Source: Amycolatopsis thermoflava N1165 (lineage in GTDB: Bacteria; Actinomycetota; Actinomycetes; Mycobacteriales; Pseudonocardiaceae). From it: DNA of 64,000 bases. The notes below the pieces were generated by a model, which ran no database searches, had not been told where the DNA came from, and was given only the letters and a program-made list of their open reading frames with translations. The stretch covers positions 555,980 through 619,979 of the forward strand of contig NZ_KI421511.1 of NCBI RefSeq assembly GCF_000473265.1. Direction: 5' to 3'. Made by a program: the position numbers and the translations under genes. Every line of letters starts with the position of its first letter. Within the stretch, counting starts at the first letter, position 1. Below are positions 8,762 through 16,039 of the stretch, piece after piece.

Positions 8762-10127
8762 GCCGCTCCGCCGGGTGCTGGTGGCCAACCGCGGGGAGAT
8801 CGCCGTCCGCGTGATCCGGACCTGCCGCGACCTCGGCATCGAGACCGTCGTGATCACGTCCACAGTGGACCGCGACGGGCTCGCAGCCCGGATGGCCGAT
8901 CGGGCCGTGTGCATCGGCCCGGCCCCGGCCACTGCGAGCTACCTCGCGATCCCGTCGGTGCTCAGCGCCGCGCTGGGCGCCGGCTGCGACGCCGTCCACC
9001 CCGGCTACGGCTTCCTGTCGGAGAACCCCGACTTCGCCGCCGCGTGCGTCGCCGAGGGGCTCACCTTCGTCGGTCCCCGGCCGGAAGCGGTGGCGGGCGC
9101 GGGGGACAAGGCCCGTGCCCGCGAGCTGGCCCGCTCGGCCGGAATCCCCGTCCTGTCCGGCTCACCGGTGCTCGGCACGGCCGGGGACGCCACGCGCGCC
9201 GCCGCCGAACTCGGGTACCCGGTGCTGGTCAAAGCGGCGTCCGGCGGCGGCGGGCGCGGGATGTCGGTCGTGGAGGACGAGACCGAACTGCGCCGCCGCT
9301 GGCCCTCGGCCGCGGCGGAGGCCCAGTCGGCCTTCGGCGACGGACGGCTGTACGTGGAACGGTTCATCCGCCGCGCCCGGCACATCGAGGTGCAGGTGCT
9401 GGGCGACAAGCACGGCGCCGTCATCCACCTCGGCGAACGCGACGGCACGCTGCAGCGGCGCCACCAGAAGGTGGTGGAGGAGTCCCCGGCACCGAACCTG
9501 CCCGAGACCGTGCGCGCGGACATCCGGCGCAGCGGGGTGCGCTTCGCCGAAGCCCTCGGGCTGGACAGCGCTGGCACGGTCGAGTTCATCTACGACGCCG
9601 ACACCGGCGACTACGCCTTCCTCGAATTCAACGCCCGCATCCAGGTCGAGCACCCGGTCACCGAGATGGTGACCGGCGTGGACCTCGTCGCCGAGCAGTT
9701 GCGCTCGGCGACGGGCGAGCCGCTGCGGCTGGCCCAGGACGACATCCGGCTCGGCGGCCACGCGATCGAGGTGCGGCTGACCACCGAGGACCCGGCGCGC
9801 GGGTTCATCCCCAGCCCGGGCACGGTGCGGACCTGGGCACCGCCCGCGGGGGAGGGGATCCGGGTCGACACCCACTGCGAGCCCGGCTACGTGGTGACGC
9901 CGTACTACGACTCGCTGCTGGCCAAGGTGATCGCCCACGGCCCGGACCGGGACACCGCCGCCGACCGGATGGTCGCCGCCCTCGGCGAGCTGCGGGTGTC
10001 CGGGGTGCCCACCACCGCCGGGTTCGCCCGGGCCACCCTCGACCACCCCGACTTCCGCGCCGGCGACGTCACCACCGACTGGATCGGCAGGCGCGGCCTG
10101 CCCGACTACCTGGAGAAGAGCGCATGA
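8754..10127 (+). CDS. accC: Biotin carboxylase
   Basis: This 457-residue biotin carboxylase is of normal length for the stand-alone family. It has the glycine-rich ATP-grasp loop KAASGGGGRGM, the catalytic segment ERDGTLQRRHQKVVEE and the NARIQVEHPVTE motif. It makes carboxyphosphate from bicarbonate and ATP and loads CO2 on the biotin of the adjacent carrier protein. The gene overlaps its neighbours by a few bases on both sides. It is presumably dedicated to this operon rather than to fatty-acid synthesis, because no acyl-CoA-type transferase subunits are linked. Confidence 0.93.
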   Translation: MSRPLRRVLVANRGEIAVRVIRTCRDLGIETVVITSTVDRDGLAARMADRAVCIGPAPATASYLAIPSVLSAALGAGCDAVHPGYGFLSENPDFAAACVAEGLTFVGPRPEAVAGAGDKARARELARSAGIPVLSGSPVLGTAGDATRAAAELGYPVLVKAASGGGGRGMSVVEDETELRRRWPSAAAEAQSAFGDGRLYVERFIRRARHIEVQVLGDKHGAVIHLGERDGTLQRRHQKVVEESPAPNLPETVRADIRRSGVRFAEALGLDSAGTVEFIYDADTGDYAFLEFNARIQVEHPVTEMVTGVDLVAEQLRSATGEPLRLAQDDIRLGGHAIEVRLTTEDPARGFIPSPGTVRTWAPPAGEGIRVDTHCEPGYVVTPYYDSLLAKVIAHGPDRDTAADRMVAALGELRVSGVPTTAGFARATLDHPDFRAGDVTTDWIGRRGLPDYLEKSA

Positions 10128-11620
10128 GCTACCTGGACCGCGCCCCGCGCAACCCCGACGGCAGCCGCCGCCGGATCGAGATCGTCGACCAGACGCTGCG
10201 CGACGGACCGCAGAGCTGGTGGGGCATGCGGCTGCGCAAGGACATGGGCCTGCCGATGGCCGCGGAACTGGACCGCACCGGGTTCCACACCATCGACCTC
10301 GTCGGCAGCTCGATCTTCGAGGTCCTCGTGCGGCATTGCAAAGAGGACCCGTGGGAGCAGCTGATCTCACTGTCGCGGGCCATGCCGGAGACCACCGTGC
10401 GCGCGGGCACCCGCAGCAACGGCATCGTCACCTTCGGGCTGACCGCGGACAGCGTGATGGACCTGTGGGTGCAGCGCCTGTGCGCGCACGGCATCGGCAG
10501 CTTCTGGATCTACGACGGGCTGTTCAACACCGACAAGATCGGTCGCCTGGTCAAGACCGTGCAGGCCGAAGGCGCGCAGGCGCTACCGTGCATCCTCTTC
10601 GCCGACAGCCCGTACCACACCGACGAGTACTACGCGGCCCGCACGCGGGAGCTGGTCGCCCTCGGCGCCGACGGCATCGAGCTGGAGGACGCGGCCGGTC
10701 TGCTCACGCCGGGGCGCACCTGCACGCTCGTCGCGGCCATCAAGCAGGCGGCCGGGGACCTGCCGGTGGAGATCCACTTCCACAGCAACAACGCGCTCGC
10801 CCCGCTGAACTACCTGGAAGGGCTGCTCGCCGGGGCCGACCGGGTGCACACCGTGAGCCGCCCGCTGGCCGCCGGGGTTTCGCTGCCCTCGACCGAGAAC
10901 ACCGTCGCGAACCTGCGGTACGCGGGGTTCGACGTGGACCTCGACGAGTCCCGGTTCGGCCCCGTCGAGGAGCACCTGCTGCGCGTGGCCGAGTACGAGG
11001 ACCTGCCGGTGGGGCAGCCGGCCGAGTACTCGCTGTTCCAGTACCGGCACCAGCTGCCGGGCGGGATGGCGGGGACGTTCAAGGCGCAGCTGCGCGACCG
11101 GGGCATGGAAGAGCGCTTCGAGGAGGTGCTTGACGAGATGTCCCGGGTGCGCGAGGAGCTCGGGTATCCGGTCATGGCCACGCCGTTCTCGCAGCTGGTC
11201 GGCACCCAGGCGGTGCTCAACGTGGTGACCGGCTCGCGCTACTCGGTGGTGCCGGACGAGGTGCTGATTTACGCGCACGGCTTCTACGGCAATCCAGTCG
11301 CGCCGATCGACGAGGACGTGCTCGACAAGATCATGACTTCGCCGAAGGCGAAGAGCTACGACAGCTGGGAGCCGCCGCAGCCGAGCCTGGCCGAGCTGCG
11401 CGCGCGGTTCGGCCAGGTCAGCGACGACGAGCTGATCCTGCGATTGCTGGTGCCGGAGAACGACATCGACGTCATGCGCGCCACGCCGCAGCGCCACCGC
11501 GACTTCGCCCCGACGAGCAAGCAGGTGCGGTTCATCCGCGAGCTGGTGGAAACCTCGGTGGGCGCCTACCTGCACATCGAGGCGGGCGACTTCGCGCTCA
11601 CCCTTGAAGGGGGCCACTGA
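10124..11620 (+). CDS. Biotin-dependent carboxyltransferase, pyruvate carboxylase/oxaloacetate decarboxylase type
   Basis: The 498-residue protein starts at ATG 10124, overlapping accC. An HMGL-like TIM barrel (DQTLRDGPQSWWGMRLR near residue 22, metal-type HFHSNN at 218-223) is followed by the PYC/OADA conserved region (roughly 300-470). Several positions differ from true pyruvate carboxylase: usually DTTLRDAHQS, and HTHD where this protein has HFHSN. This suggests a different carbonyl acceptor. Acyl-CoA carboxylases use an unrelated carboxyltransferase fold, so the acceptor is likely a free keto compound or its enol form. The specific acceptor is not deducible. Confidence 0.85.
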   Translation: MSYLDRAPRNPDGSRRRIEIVDQTLRDGPQSWWGMRLRKDMGLPMAAELDRTGFHTIDLVGSSIFEVLVRHCKEDPWEQLISLSRAMPETTVRAGTRSNGIVTFGLTADSVMDLWVQRLCAHGIGSFWIYDGLFNTDKIGRLVKTVQAEGAQALPCILFADSPYHTDEYYAARTRELVALGADGIELEDAAGLLTPGRTCTLVAAIKQAAGDLPVEIHFHSNNALAPLNYLEGLLAGADRVHTVSRPLAAGVSLPSTENTVANLRYAGFDVDLDESRFGPVEEHLLRVAEYEDLPVGQPAEYSLFQYRHQLPGGMAGTFKAQLRDRGMEERFEEVLDEMSRVREELGYPVMATPFSQLVGTQAVLNVVTGSRYSVVPDEVLIYAHGFYGNPVAPIDEDVLDKIMTSPKAKSYDSWEPPQPSLAELRARFGQVSDDELILRLLVPENDIDVMRATPQRHRDFAPTSKQVRFIRELVETSVGAYLHIEAGDFALTLEGGH

Positions 11621-12033
11621 TGTCCGGGCTGGGCGTGGACCGTCCCATCAAACGCCGGGCCGGATCGGCGGTCGGCGGCCTGCCGGTCGCCGACTCCCGC
11701 CCGGTCCTCGCCGGGGACGCGGTGCTGGGCTCGCGCTGTACCGCATGCCGGTACCCGTCGGCGCAGCGGGAGCTGCCGTGGTGCCCGGTCTGCTACGCTC
11801 CGGCGGCGGAGGAGCGGTTCGCGGTGACGGGTGCGGTGTGGTCGTCGACGGTCGTGGAAATCCCGGTCGGCACCCGGAAACCGCCGTTCGGGCTGGCCTA
11901 TGTGGACCTCGACGACGGCCCGCGCGTGCTGGTCCACCTCGCCGAGCCGGCCGTGCTCGGCCCCGGCGCGCGGCTGCGGATCACCGGAACCGACGACGGT
12001 GACCTGGTCGCGGCCATGGAGGTGCGGGCGTGA
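11620..12033 (+). CDS. DUF35-type Zn-ribbon/OB-fold protein
   Basis: The 137-residue protein contains a rubredoxin-like zinc ribbon (CTAC...CPVC, about residues 40-56) followed by an OB-fold (about 65-135). Such proteins form complexes with thiolase-like enzymes in archaeal and actinobacterial pathways. The gene overlaps the carboxyltransferase stop by one base and the thiolase start by four, as expected for a partner of the thiolase. Confidence 0.88.
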   Translation: MSGLGVDRPIKRRAGSAVGGLPVADSRPVLAGDAVLGSRCTACRYPSAQRELPWCPVCYAPAAEERFAVTGAVWSSTVVEIPVGTRKPPFGLAYVDLDDGPRVLVHLAEPAVLGPGARLRITGTDDGDLVAAMEVRA

Positions 12034-13169
12034 CCGAGCCGATGCTGTGGGGCGTGGGCACGTCGGCCTACGGCAGGTTCCCGGACCGCCGGGTCGAAGC
12101 GCTCGCCTGGGAAGCCGTGGCCGAAGCGGTGCGGGACGCGGGTGTGTCGCCGGGGGAGATCGACGCGATCGTGGTCGGTTCTGTGTTCGGCCCGCCGGGC
12201 GTGGCCACCCGGGTCCAGCGGGGTCTTGGCATCCCCGGCGTTCCGATGTGGACCGTTGAGAACGCCTGCGCCAGCGGGACGAGCGCCTACCACGAGGCTG
12301 CGGAGGCGGTTCGCCTCGGCCGGTTCGGATGCGTGCTGGTGCTGGGCGTCGAGCAGATGTCGACGCTGTTCTCCGGGGCGATCGTGCCGGAGGCGACCGA
12401 CCCGGAGGGCGCGTCGTCGCTGCCGCTGCCCGGGTTGTACGCGCTGCAGGCGCAGCGATACGTCGCCGAGTTCGGGGTGACGCCGGAGCAGCTCGCGGCG
12501 GTCGCGGTGAAGAACAAGCGCAACGGGCTGGACAACCCGCGCGCCCAGCTGCGCTCGGCCGCGCCGACGGTGGCGGAGGTGCTGGCCTCGCGGATGATCG
12601 CGCGGCCGCTGACGTTCCTGCAGTGCTGCCCCACCAGCGATGGCGCCGGGGCGGCGATCGTCGGCGGCGACCGCGGTAACCGTCGCGACCTGCGGATCGA
12701 GGCCTCGGCGATGGTGTCCGGCGCGCTGTGGGACCACCGCAGCGCGGACGTGTGGGGCTTCGCCAGCGTCGCCCGGGCCGCCGAGGCGGCGTTCGCGCAG
12801 GCCGGCCGCACCCCCGCCGAGATCGACCTGCTCGAGGTGCACGACGCGTTCACCATCGGCGAGATCATCACCCTGGAAGCAGTCGGGATCGCGCCGCGAG
12901 GCGAGGGCGCGGACCTGGCTCCCTCGGGACACACCGCTCGTGACGGCGCCCAGCCGGTCAACCCCAGCGGTGGTCTGCTGTCGCGCGGACACCCCCTGGG
13001 CGCGACCGGCATGGCGCAGCTGGCCGAGATCGCCTGGCAGCTGCGCGGCGAGGCCGGGTCCCGCCAGGTCGCGCGGCGCCGCGTCGGCCTGGTAGAGACG
13101 ATGGGCGGGGGAGCGGCGGGCATGGACGGCAACGCCTGCGTCGTCACGATCCTCGCGCCGCAGACGTGA
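12030..13169 (+). CDS. Thiolase-family protein
   Basis: The 379-residue thiolase starts at a GTG overlapping the DUF35 gene. The nucleophile Cys80 (ENACASGTS), His271 (EVHDAFTIGE) and His321 (SGGLLSRGHPLGATG) are all present, so it should be catalytically competent. It would cleave a 3-oxoacyl-CoA to acetyl-CoA plus a shortened acyl-CoA. Together with the CoA ligase and the carboxylase this fits a chain ketone, 3-oxo acid, 3-oxoacyl-CoA, acyl-CoA. It resembles the SCP2/lipid-transfer thiolase subfamily that pairs with DUF35 proteins. Confidence 0.9.
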   Translation: MTEPMLWGVGTSAYGRFPDRRVEALAWEAVAEAVRDAGVSPGEIDAIVVGSVFGPPGVATRVQRGLGIPGVPMWTVENACASGTSAYHEAAEAVRLGRFGCVLVLGVEQMSTLFSGAIVPEATDPEGASSLPLPGLYALQAQRYVAEFGVTPEQLAAVAVKNKRNGLDNPRAQLRSAAPTVAEVLASRMIARPLTFLQCCPTSDGAGAAIVGGDRGNRRDLRIEASAMVSGALWDHRSADVWGFASVARAAEAAFAQAGRTPAEIDLLEVHDAFTIGEIITLEAVGIAPRGEGADLAPSGHTARDGAQPVNPSGGLLSRGHPLGATGMAQLAEIAWQLRGEAGSRQVARRRVGLVETMGGGAAGMDGNACVVTILAPQT

Positions 13170-13900
13170 GCCTGTATCCGGGGCTGCTGGGGTTTCGCGA
13201 CCTCGGTGGCCTGCGTTTGAGTGACGGCGGCCGGGTGCGGCACGGTGTGCTGTTCCGCAGCGGCACGCCGCAGTTCTTCGACGCGGACACCGCGCGGGCC
13301 CCGGTGTCCGACACCGGGACCCGCTCCACGGTGGACCTGCGGCTGCGGCAGGAGATCGCCCGGGAGGGGCGGGGCCCGCTCGACGAGCTGGGTGTTCGCC
13401 ACATCCCGGCGTCCTTCCGGATCGGTGTGGTTGCCGAGGAGGCCACGGTGGCGCCGATGGACCGCGACGCCCCCCTCGTCACCCGCTACCTCGGGAACCT
13501 GGAGGAAGACGCCGCCACGGTCGTGTCCCTCGTGCCGCGGCTGCTGGAGCCGGGTGTGCTGCCTGCGCTCGTGCACTGCACGGTCGGCAAGGACTCCACG
13601 GGCGTCGCGGTGGCACTCGCCCTGGACGCGGTGGGGGATCGCCGCGAGGACATCGCGGCGGACTACGCACGCGATCCGGAGGACGTGGCGGCCGGGATGG
13701 ACCGGTTGCGGAACGTGGCCTCCTACGTGCGGCCGTGGCGATCTACACACCCGAGGGCTGGACCGCGCCGCCCGAGGTCGTGCTCCGGTTCCTGGGCCAG
13801 GTCGATGCCCGGCACGGCGGGTCGCTGGCGCTGATGCGCGAGCACGGGGTCACCCGATGGCGACATCACCAAGCTGCGCGAGGTGCTCGCGGGCACCACC
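13166..13900 (+). pseudogene. Tyrosine/serine phosphatase-like gene, frameshifted
   Basis: The first ~190 residues match the short protein-tyrosine-phosphatase family (GFRDLGG..., then HCTVGKDSTGV). The CX5R loop has Ser in place of the invariant Arg. The frame breaks near 13740, after SYVRP: the sensible continuation (AIYTPEGWTAPPEVVLRFLG) is in another frame. It breaks again near 13858, where VTDGDITKLREVLAG is recovered after removing one base. The gene overlaps the thiolase stop by four bases, so it was once the last gene of the operon. It is probably inactive now, or the assembly carries indels. Confidence 0.7.
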
Positions 13901-13991
13901 CGGGCGGGACTACGTGGTCACCCGGTCCCGCCCGACCGCCGCGGCGGGCAGGCTCGGAGCAAGTCCGCCAACGTCGACGGGAGTCCGAACA

Positions 13992-14341
13992 ATGGGAAGT
14001 CTTGACGGAAAGGTCGCTCTGGTCACCGGCGTCGCCCGCGGCCAGGGGAGGCCGTACGCCATCCGGCTCGCAGAACAAGGCGCCGACCTGATCATCGTGG
14101 ACATCTGCGGCCCGGCGCCCACGGTCGAGTACCAGGGCGCCACCCCGGCGGATCCCGCCGAGACCGCCAAGCACATCGAGAAGGCCGGCCGCAAGGGGGG
14201 TGGCGCACGAGGCCGACGTGCGCGACCTGGCCGGGCTGCAGGCGGCCGTCGCCGACGGTGCGAAGCGACTGGGACGGCTGGACATCGTGGTTGCCAACGT
14301 CGCCCTCCCGATCGATGCGGGCGCGATCGTCAAGATGCGAG
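13992..14341 (+). pseudogene. Truncated SDR-family dehydrogenase fragment
   Basis: A short-chain dehydrogenase N-terminus is clear: GSLDGKVALVTGVARGQG, then the DICGP turn. The frame shifts near 14200 (VAHEADVRDLAGLQAAV continues in another frame to LDIVVANVALPIDAGAI). The sequence then ends after about 115 residues, so the catalytic Tyr-x-x-x-Lys half is missing. The plus-strand remnant runs into the terminator of the convergent flavin reductase gene. It is almost certainly non-functional. Confidence 0.75.
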
Positions 14342-14349
14342 GCACGGCG

Positions 14350-14382
14350 AACGGCCGGGCCCCTGCGAGGGACCCGGCCGTT
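14350..14382. terminator. Hairpin terminator between SDR remnant and flavin reductase
   Basis: AACGGCCGGG (14350-14359) pairs perfectly with CCCGGCCGTT (14373-14382) across a 13-nt loop. It sits just downstream of the minus-strand flavin reductase stop at 14394. Confidence 0.7.
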
Positions 14383-14393
14383 GCTCGTTGCGC

Positions 14394-14873
14394 TCAGACC
14401 GAAGCGGTAAGGGCGGCGCCGTTGTGGAAGCGGCTATGGTGGAACACCAACGGCGCGGTGCCGTCGCCGGTGGCCAGCGCGACCACCCGGCCCACGACGA
14501 TGGTGTGGTCGCCGGCCGGGTGCTCGTCGGTGATCTCGCACTCCAGGTGCGCGTGCACCCCGTCGAGCACCGGGCTGCCGAGCACGCCCGGCCGGTGCGG
14601 CACCCCGGCGAACCGGTCGCCGGGGCCGCTGAATCGCCGGGCGATGTCCTCCTGCCCGGCCGCCAGGACGTTCGCGCAGAACCGTCCCGCCGCGTGGATG
14701 CGCGGCCACGTCGTGGACGTGTTGCCCGCGCAGAACAACACCAGCGGCGGCGCGAGCGACACCGAGGTGAACGAGCTGACCACCATCCCGGCCCCGCCGG
14801 CCGCGGTCACCACGACCACCCCGGTGGTGAACCGGCTCAGGGTGGCGCGGTAGGTGGCGCTGTCGAAATTCAT
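14394..14873 (-). CDS. Flavin reductase (HpaC-like domain protein)
   Basis: This 159-residue protein of the flavin-reductase-like split-barrel family would supply reduced FMN or FAD to a partner monooxygenase. Visible motifs are FTTGVVVVTA near the start, SFTSVSLAPPLVLFCAG and GRVVAL. The start at 14873 overlaps the stop of the RibB-like gene by four bases. The nearest flavoprotein partner candidate in the window is the acyl-CoA-dehydrogenase-like protein at 18744, since HsaA/DszC-type oxygenases need such a reductase. The link is inferred. Confidence 0.85.
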   Translation of the reverse strand: MNFDSATYRATLSRFTTGVVVVTAAGGAGMVVSSFTSVSLAPPLVLFCAGNTSTTWPRIHAAGRFCANVLAAGQEDIARRFSGPGDRFAGVPHRPGVLGSPVLDGVHAHLECEITDEHPAGDHTIVVGRVVALATGDGTAPLVFHHSRFHNGAALTASV

Positions 14874-15442
14874 CCGGCCCTCCTCCAGTTCTCCGCGACA
14901 CCGGTGATCTCCAGCCGGTGCCGCCGCGCGAACAGCGCCGCCTCCCCGGGGCCCGCCATCCGGCGCGGATCCCGTTCGGAAACCAATCCGCACAGGACAG
15001 CCGCGGCGGACAGGCCCGCCTCCAGGGCCAGCTCTACCGAGGCCTCGACGACGCCCGGGTTGCCACCGGCCCACGCCCGCAGCGGCACGGTGTGCCCCGG
15101 CCGCTGGAAGTCGTCGGGCACGGTTGCCGGAGCGGCGAGCAGGCGGGCGGCCCGGCAGCGGTCGGCCGCCGAGATCCCGGTGCTCACCCCCTCGGCGGCG
15201 TCCACGGCCACGGCCTGGGCACACCGGTGCGGGCCGAGTGCCGTCACCGGTGGCAGCGCCAGCCGGTCGCACGCCTGACCGGTGATCGCCACCCGCACGA
15301 ACCCGGATCCGTGGCGGATCAGGAACGCCATCGTGCTGGTGGTCACCGCCTGAGCCGCGACCACCAGCTCCGCGGTGCCGTGTTCGTCGAGCACCACCAC
15401 TGGCCGTCCGGCCGCCAGCGCGGTGGTCACCCGGGCGCCCAT
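14870..15442 (-). CDS. Divergent RibB-like (DHBP synthase) protein
   Basis: The 190-residue protein starts at ATG 15442, only 10 bp after the preceding SnoaL-like gene. It aligns by eye with 3,4-dihydroxy-2-butanone-4-phosphate synthase (GRPVVVLDEHG..., GVSTGISAADR, RPGHTVPLRA, EASVELALEAGL). The acidic loop DDEDRENEGDL of active RibB is reduced to DEHGTAEL, and the later GHTEA is PGVVEA, so key catalytic residues are missing. It is unlikely to make the riboflavin precursor; a flavin- or phosphosugar-binding accessory role is possible but unproven. Confidence 0.65.
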   Translation of the reverse strand: MGARVTTALAAGRPVVVLDEHGTAELVVAAQAVTTSTMAFLIRHGSGFVRVAITGQACDRLALPPVTALGPHRCAQAVAVDAAEGVSTGISAADRCRAARLLAAPATVPDDFQRPGHTVPLRAWAGGNPGVVEASVELALEAGLSAAAVLCGLVSERDPRRMAGPGEAALFARRHRLEITGVAENWRRAG

Positions 15443-15452
15443 GGCTCGCCCC

Positions 15453-15830
15453 TCAGCCGTAGTCGTGGTACTCGACGACCAGGCCGTCGCGCACCGTGTA
15501 GCGGCTGCACAGGTCGATCCGGGCGACCTCACCCGCGGTGGCGAACCCGGGCACGTCGGCCTGCGCGGTCCCCACCCAGGTGTGTTCGATGATCACCGAG
15601 TCGCCGTCGGTGTGGCGGGCCCGGCGGTTCTCGAAATGCTTGTCCGGGAACGCGGCCTCGAAGCCCTTGACGATGTCGCCGAACGCGTTCTTGTCGCTGA
15701 GGTCGACGCCCCGGTTGTGGTGCACCACCCGGATGTCCTCCGCGCACAGGGCGAGCAGCCGGTCGCGATCGCCCGAGTTGTACGCCTCGACGAAGCGCTC
15801 GGCGACCTCCACCGGTTCCTGACTGGTCAT
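15453..15830 (-). CDS. SnoaL-like/NTF2-fold protein
   Basis: The 125-residue protein belongs to the nuclear-transport-factor-2 / SnoaL-like fold (FVEAYNSGDRDRLLALCAED near the start, TWVGTAQADVPG, VEYHDYG at the end). ATG 15830 is preferred because AGGAGT lies about seven bases upstream; an upstream GTG lacks this. It leads a three-gene minus-strand operon with the RibB-like and flavin reductase genes. NTF2-fold proteins bind hydrophobic ring or polyketide-like ligands; the ligand here is unknown. Confidence 0.8.
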   Translation of the reverse strand: MTSQEPVEVAERFVEAYNSGDRDRLLALCAEDIRVVHHNRGVDLSDKNAFGDIVKGFEAAFPDKHFENRRARHTDGDSVIIEHTWVGTAQADVPGFATAGEVARIDLCSRYTVRDGLVVEYHDYG

Positions 15831-16039
15831 CGTGACTCCTTTCGACACCGTCGTCGGTTTCCGCCGGTGACACTGCCCGCCCGCGGCCGCCCGCGGGACC
15901 GGGATGACCCGTGATCCGCCACCCGTCGCGCCGAGCTGCGCCGATTCCCCATCGGGGGGTCAACCGCCGCCGTCCTTGACACGTAGTTCACCGGGCCCCA
16001 TAGTTGACCCCCACCCGAGCCTCGACGAGGAGGCACCCG

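Noticed and set aside
8237-11620. Acetyl-/propionyl-CoA carboxylase
   Set aside because: The linked transferase is of the PYC/OADA TIM-barrel type, not the crotonase-like AccD/PccB type.
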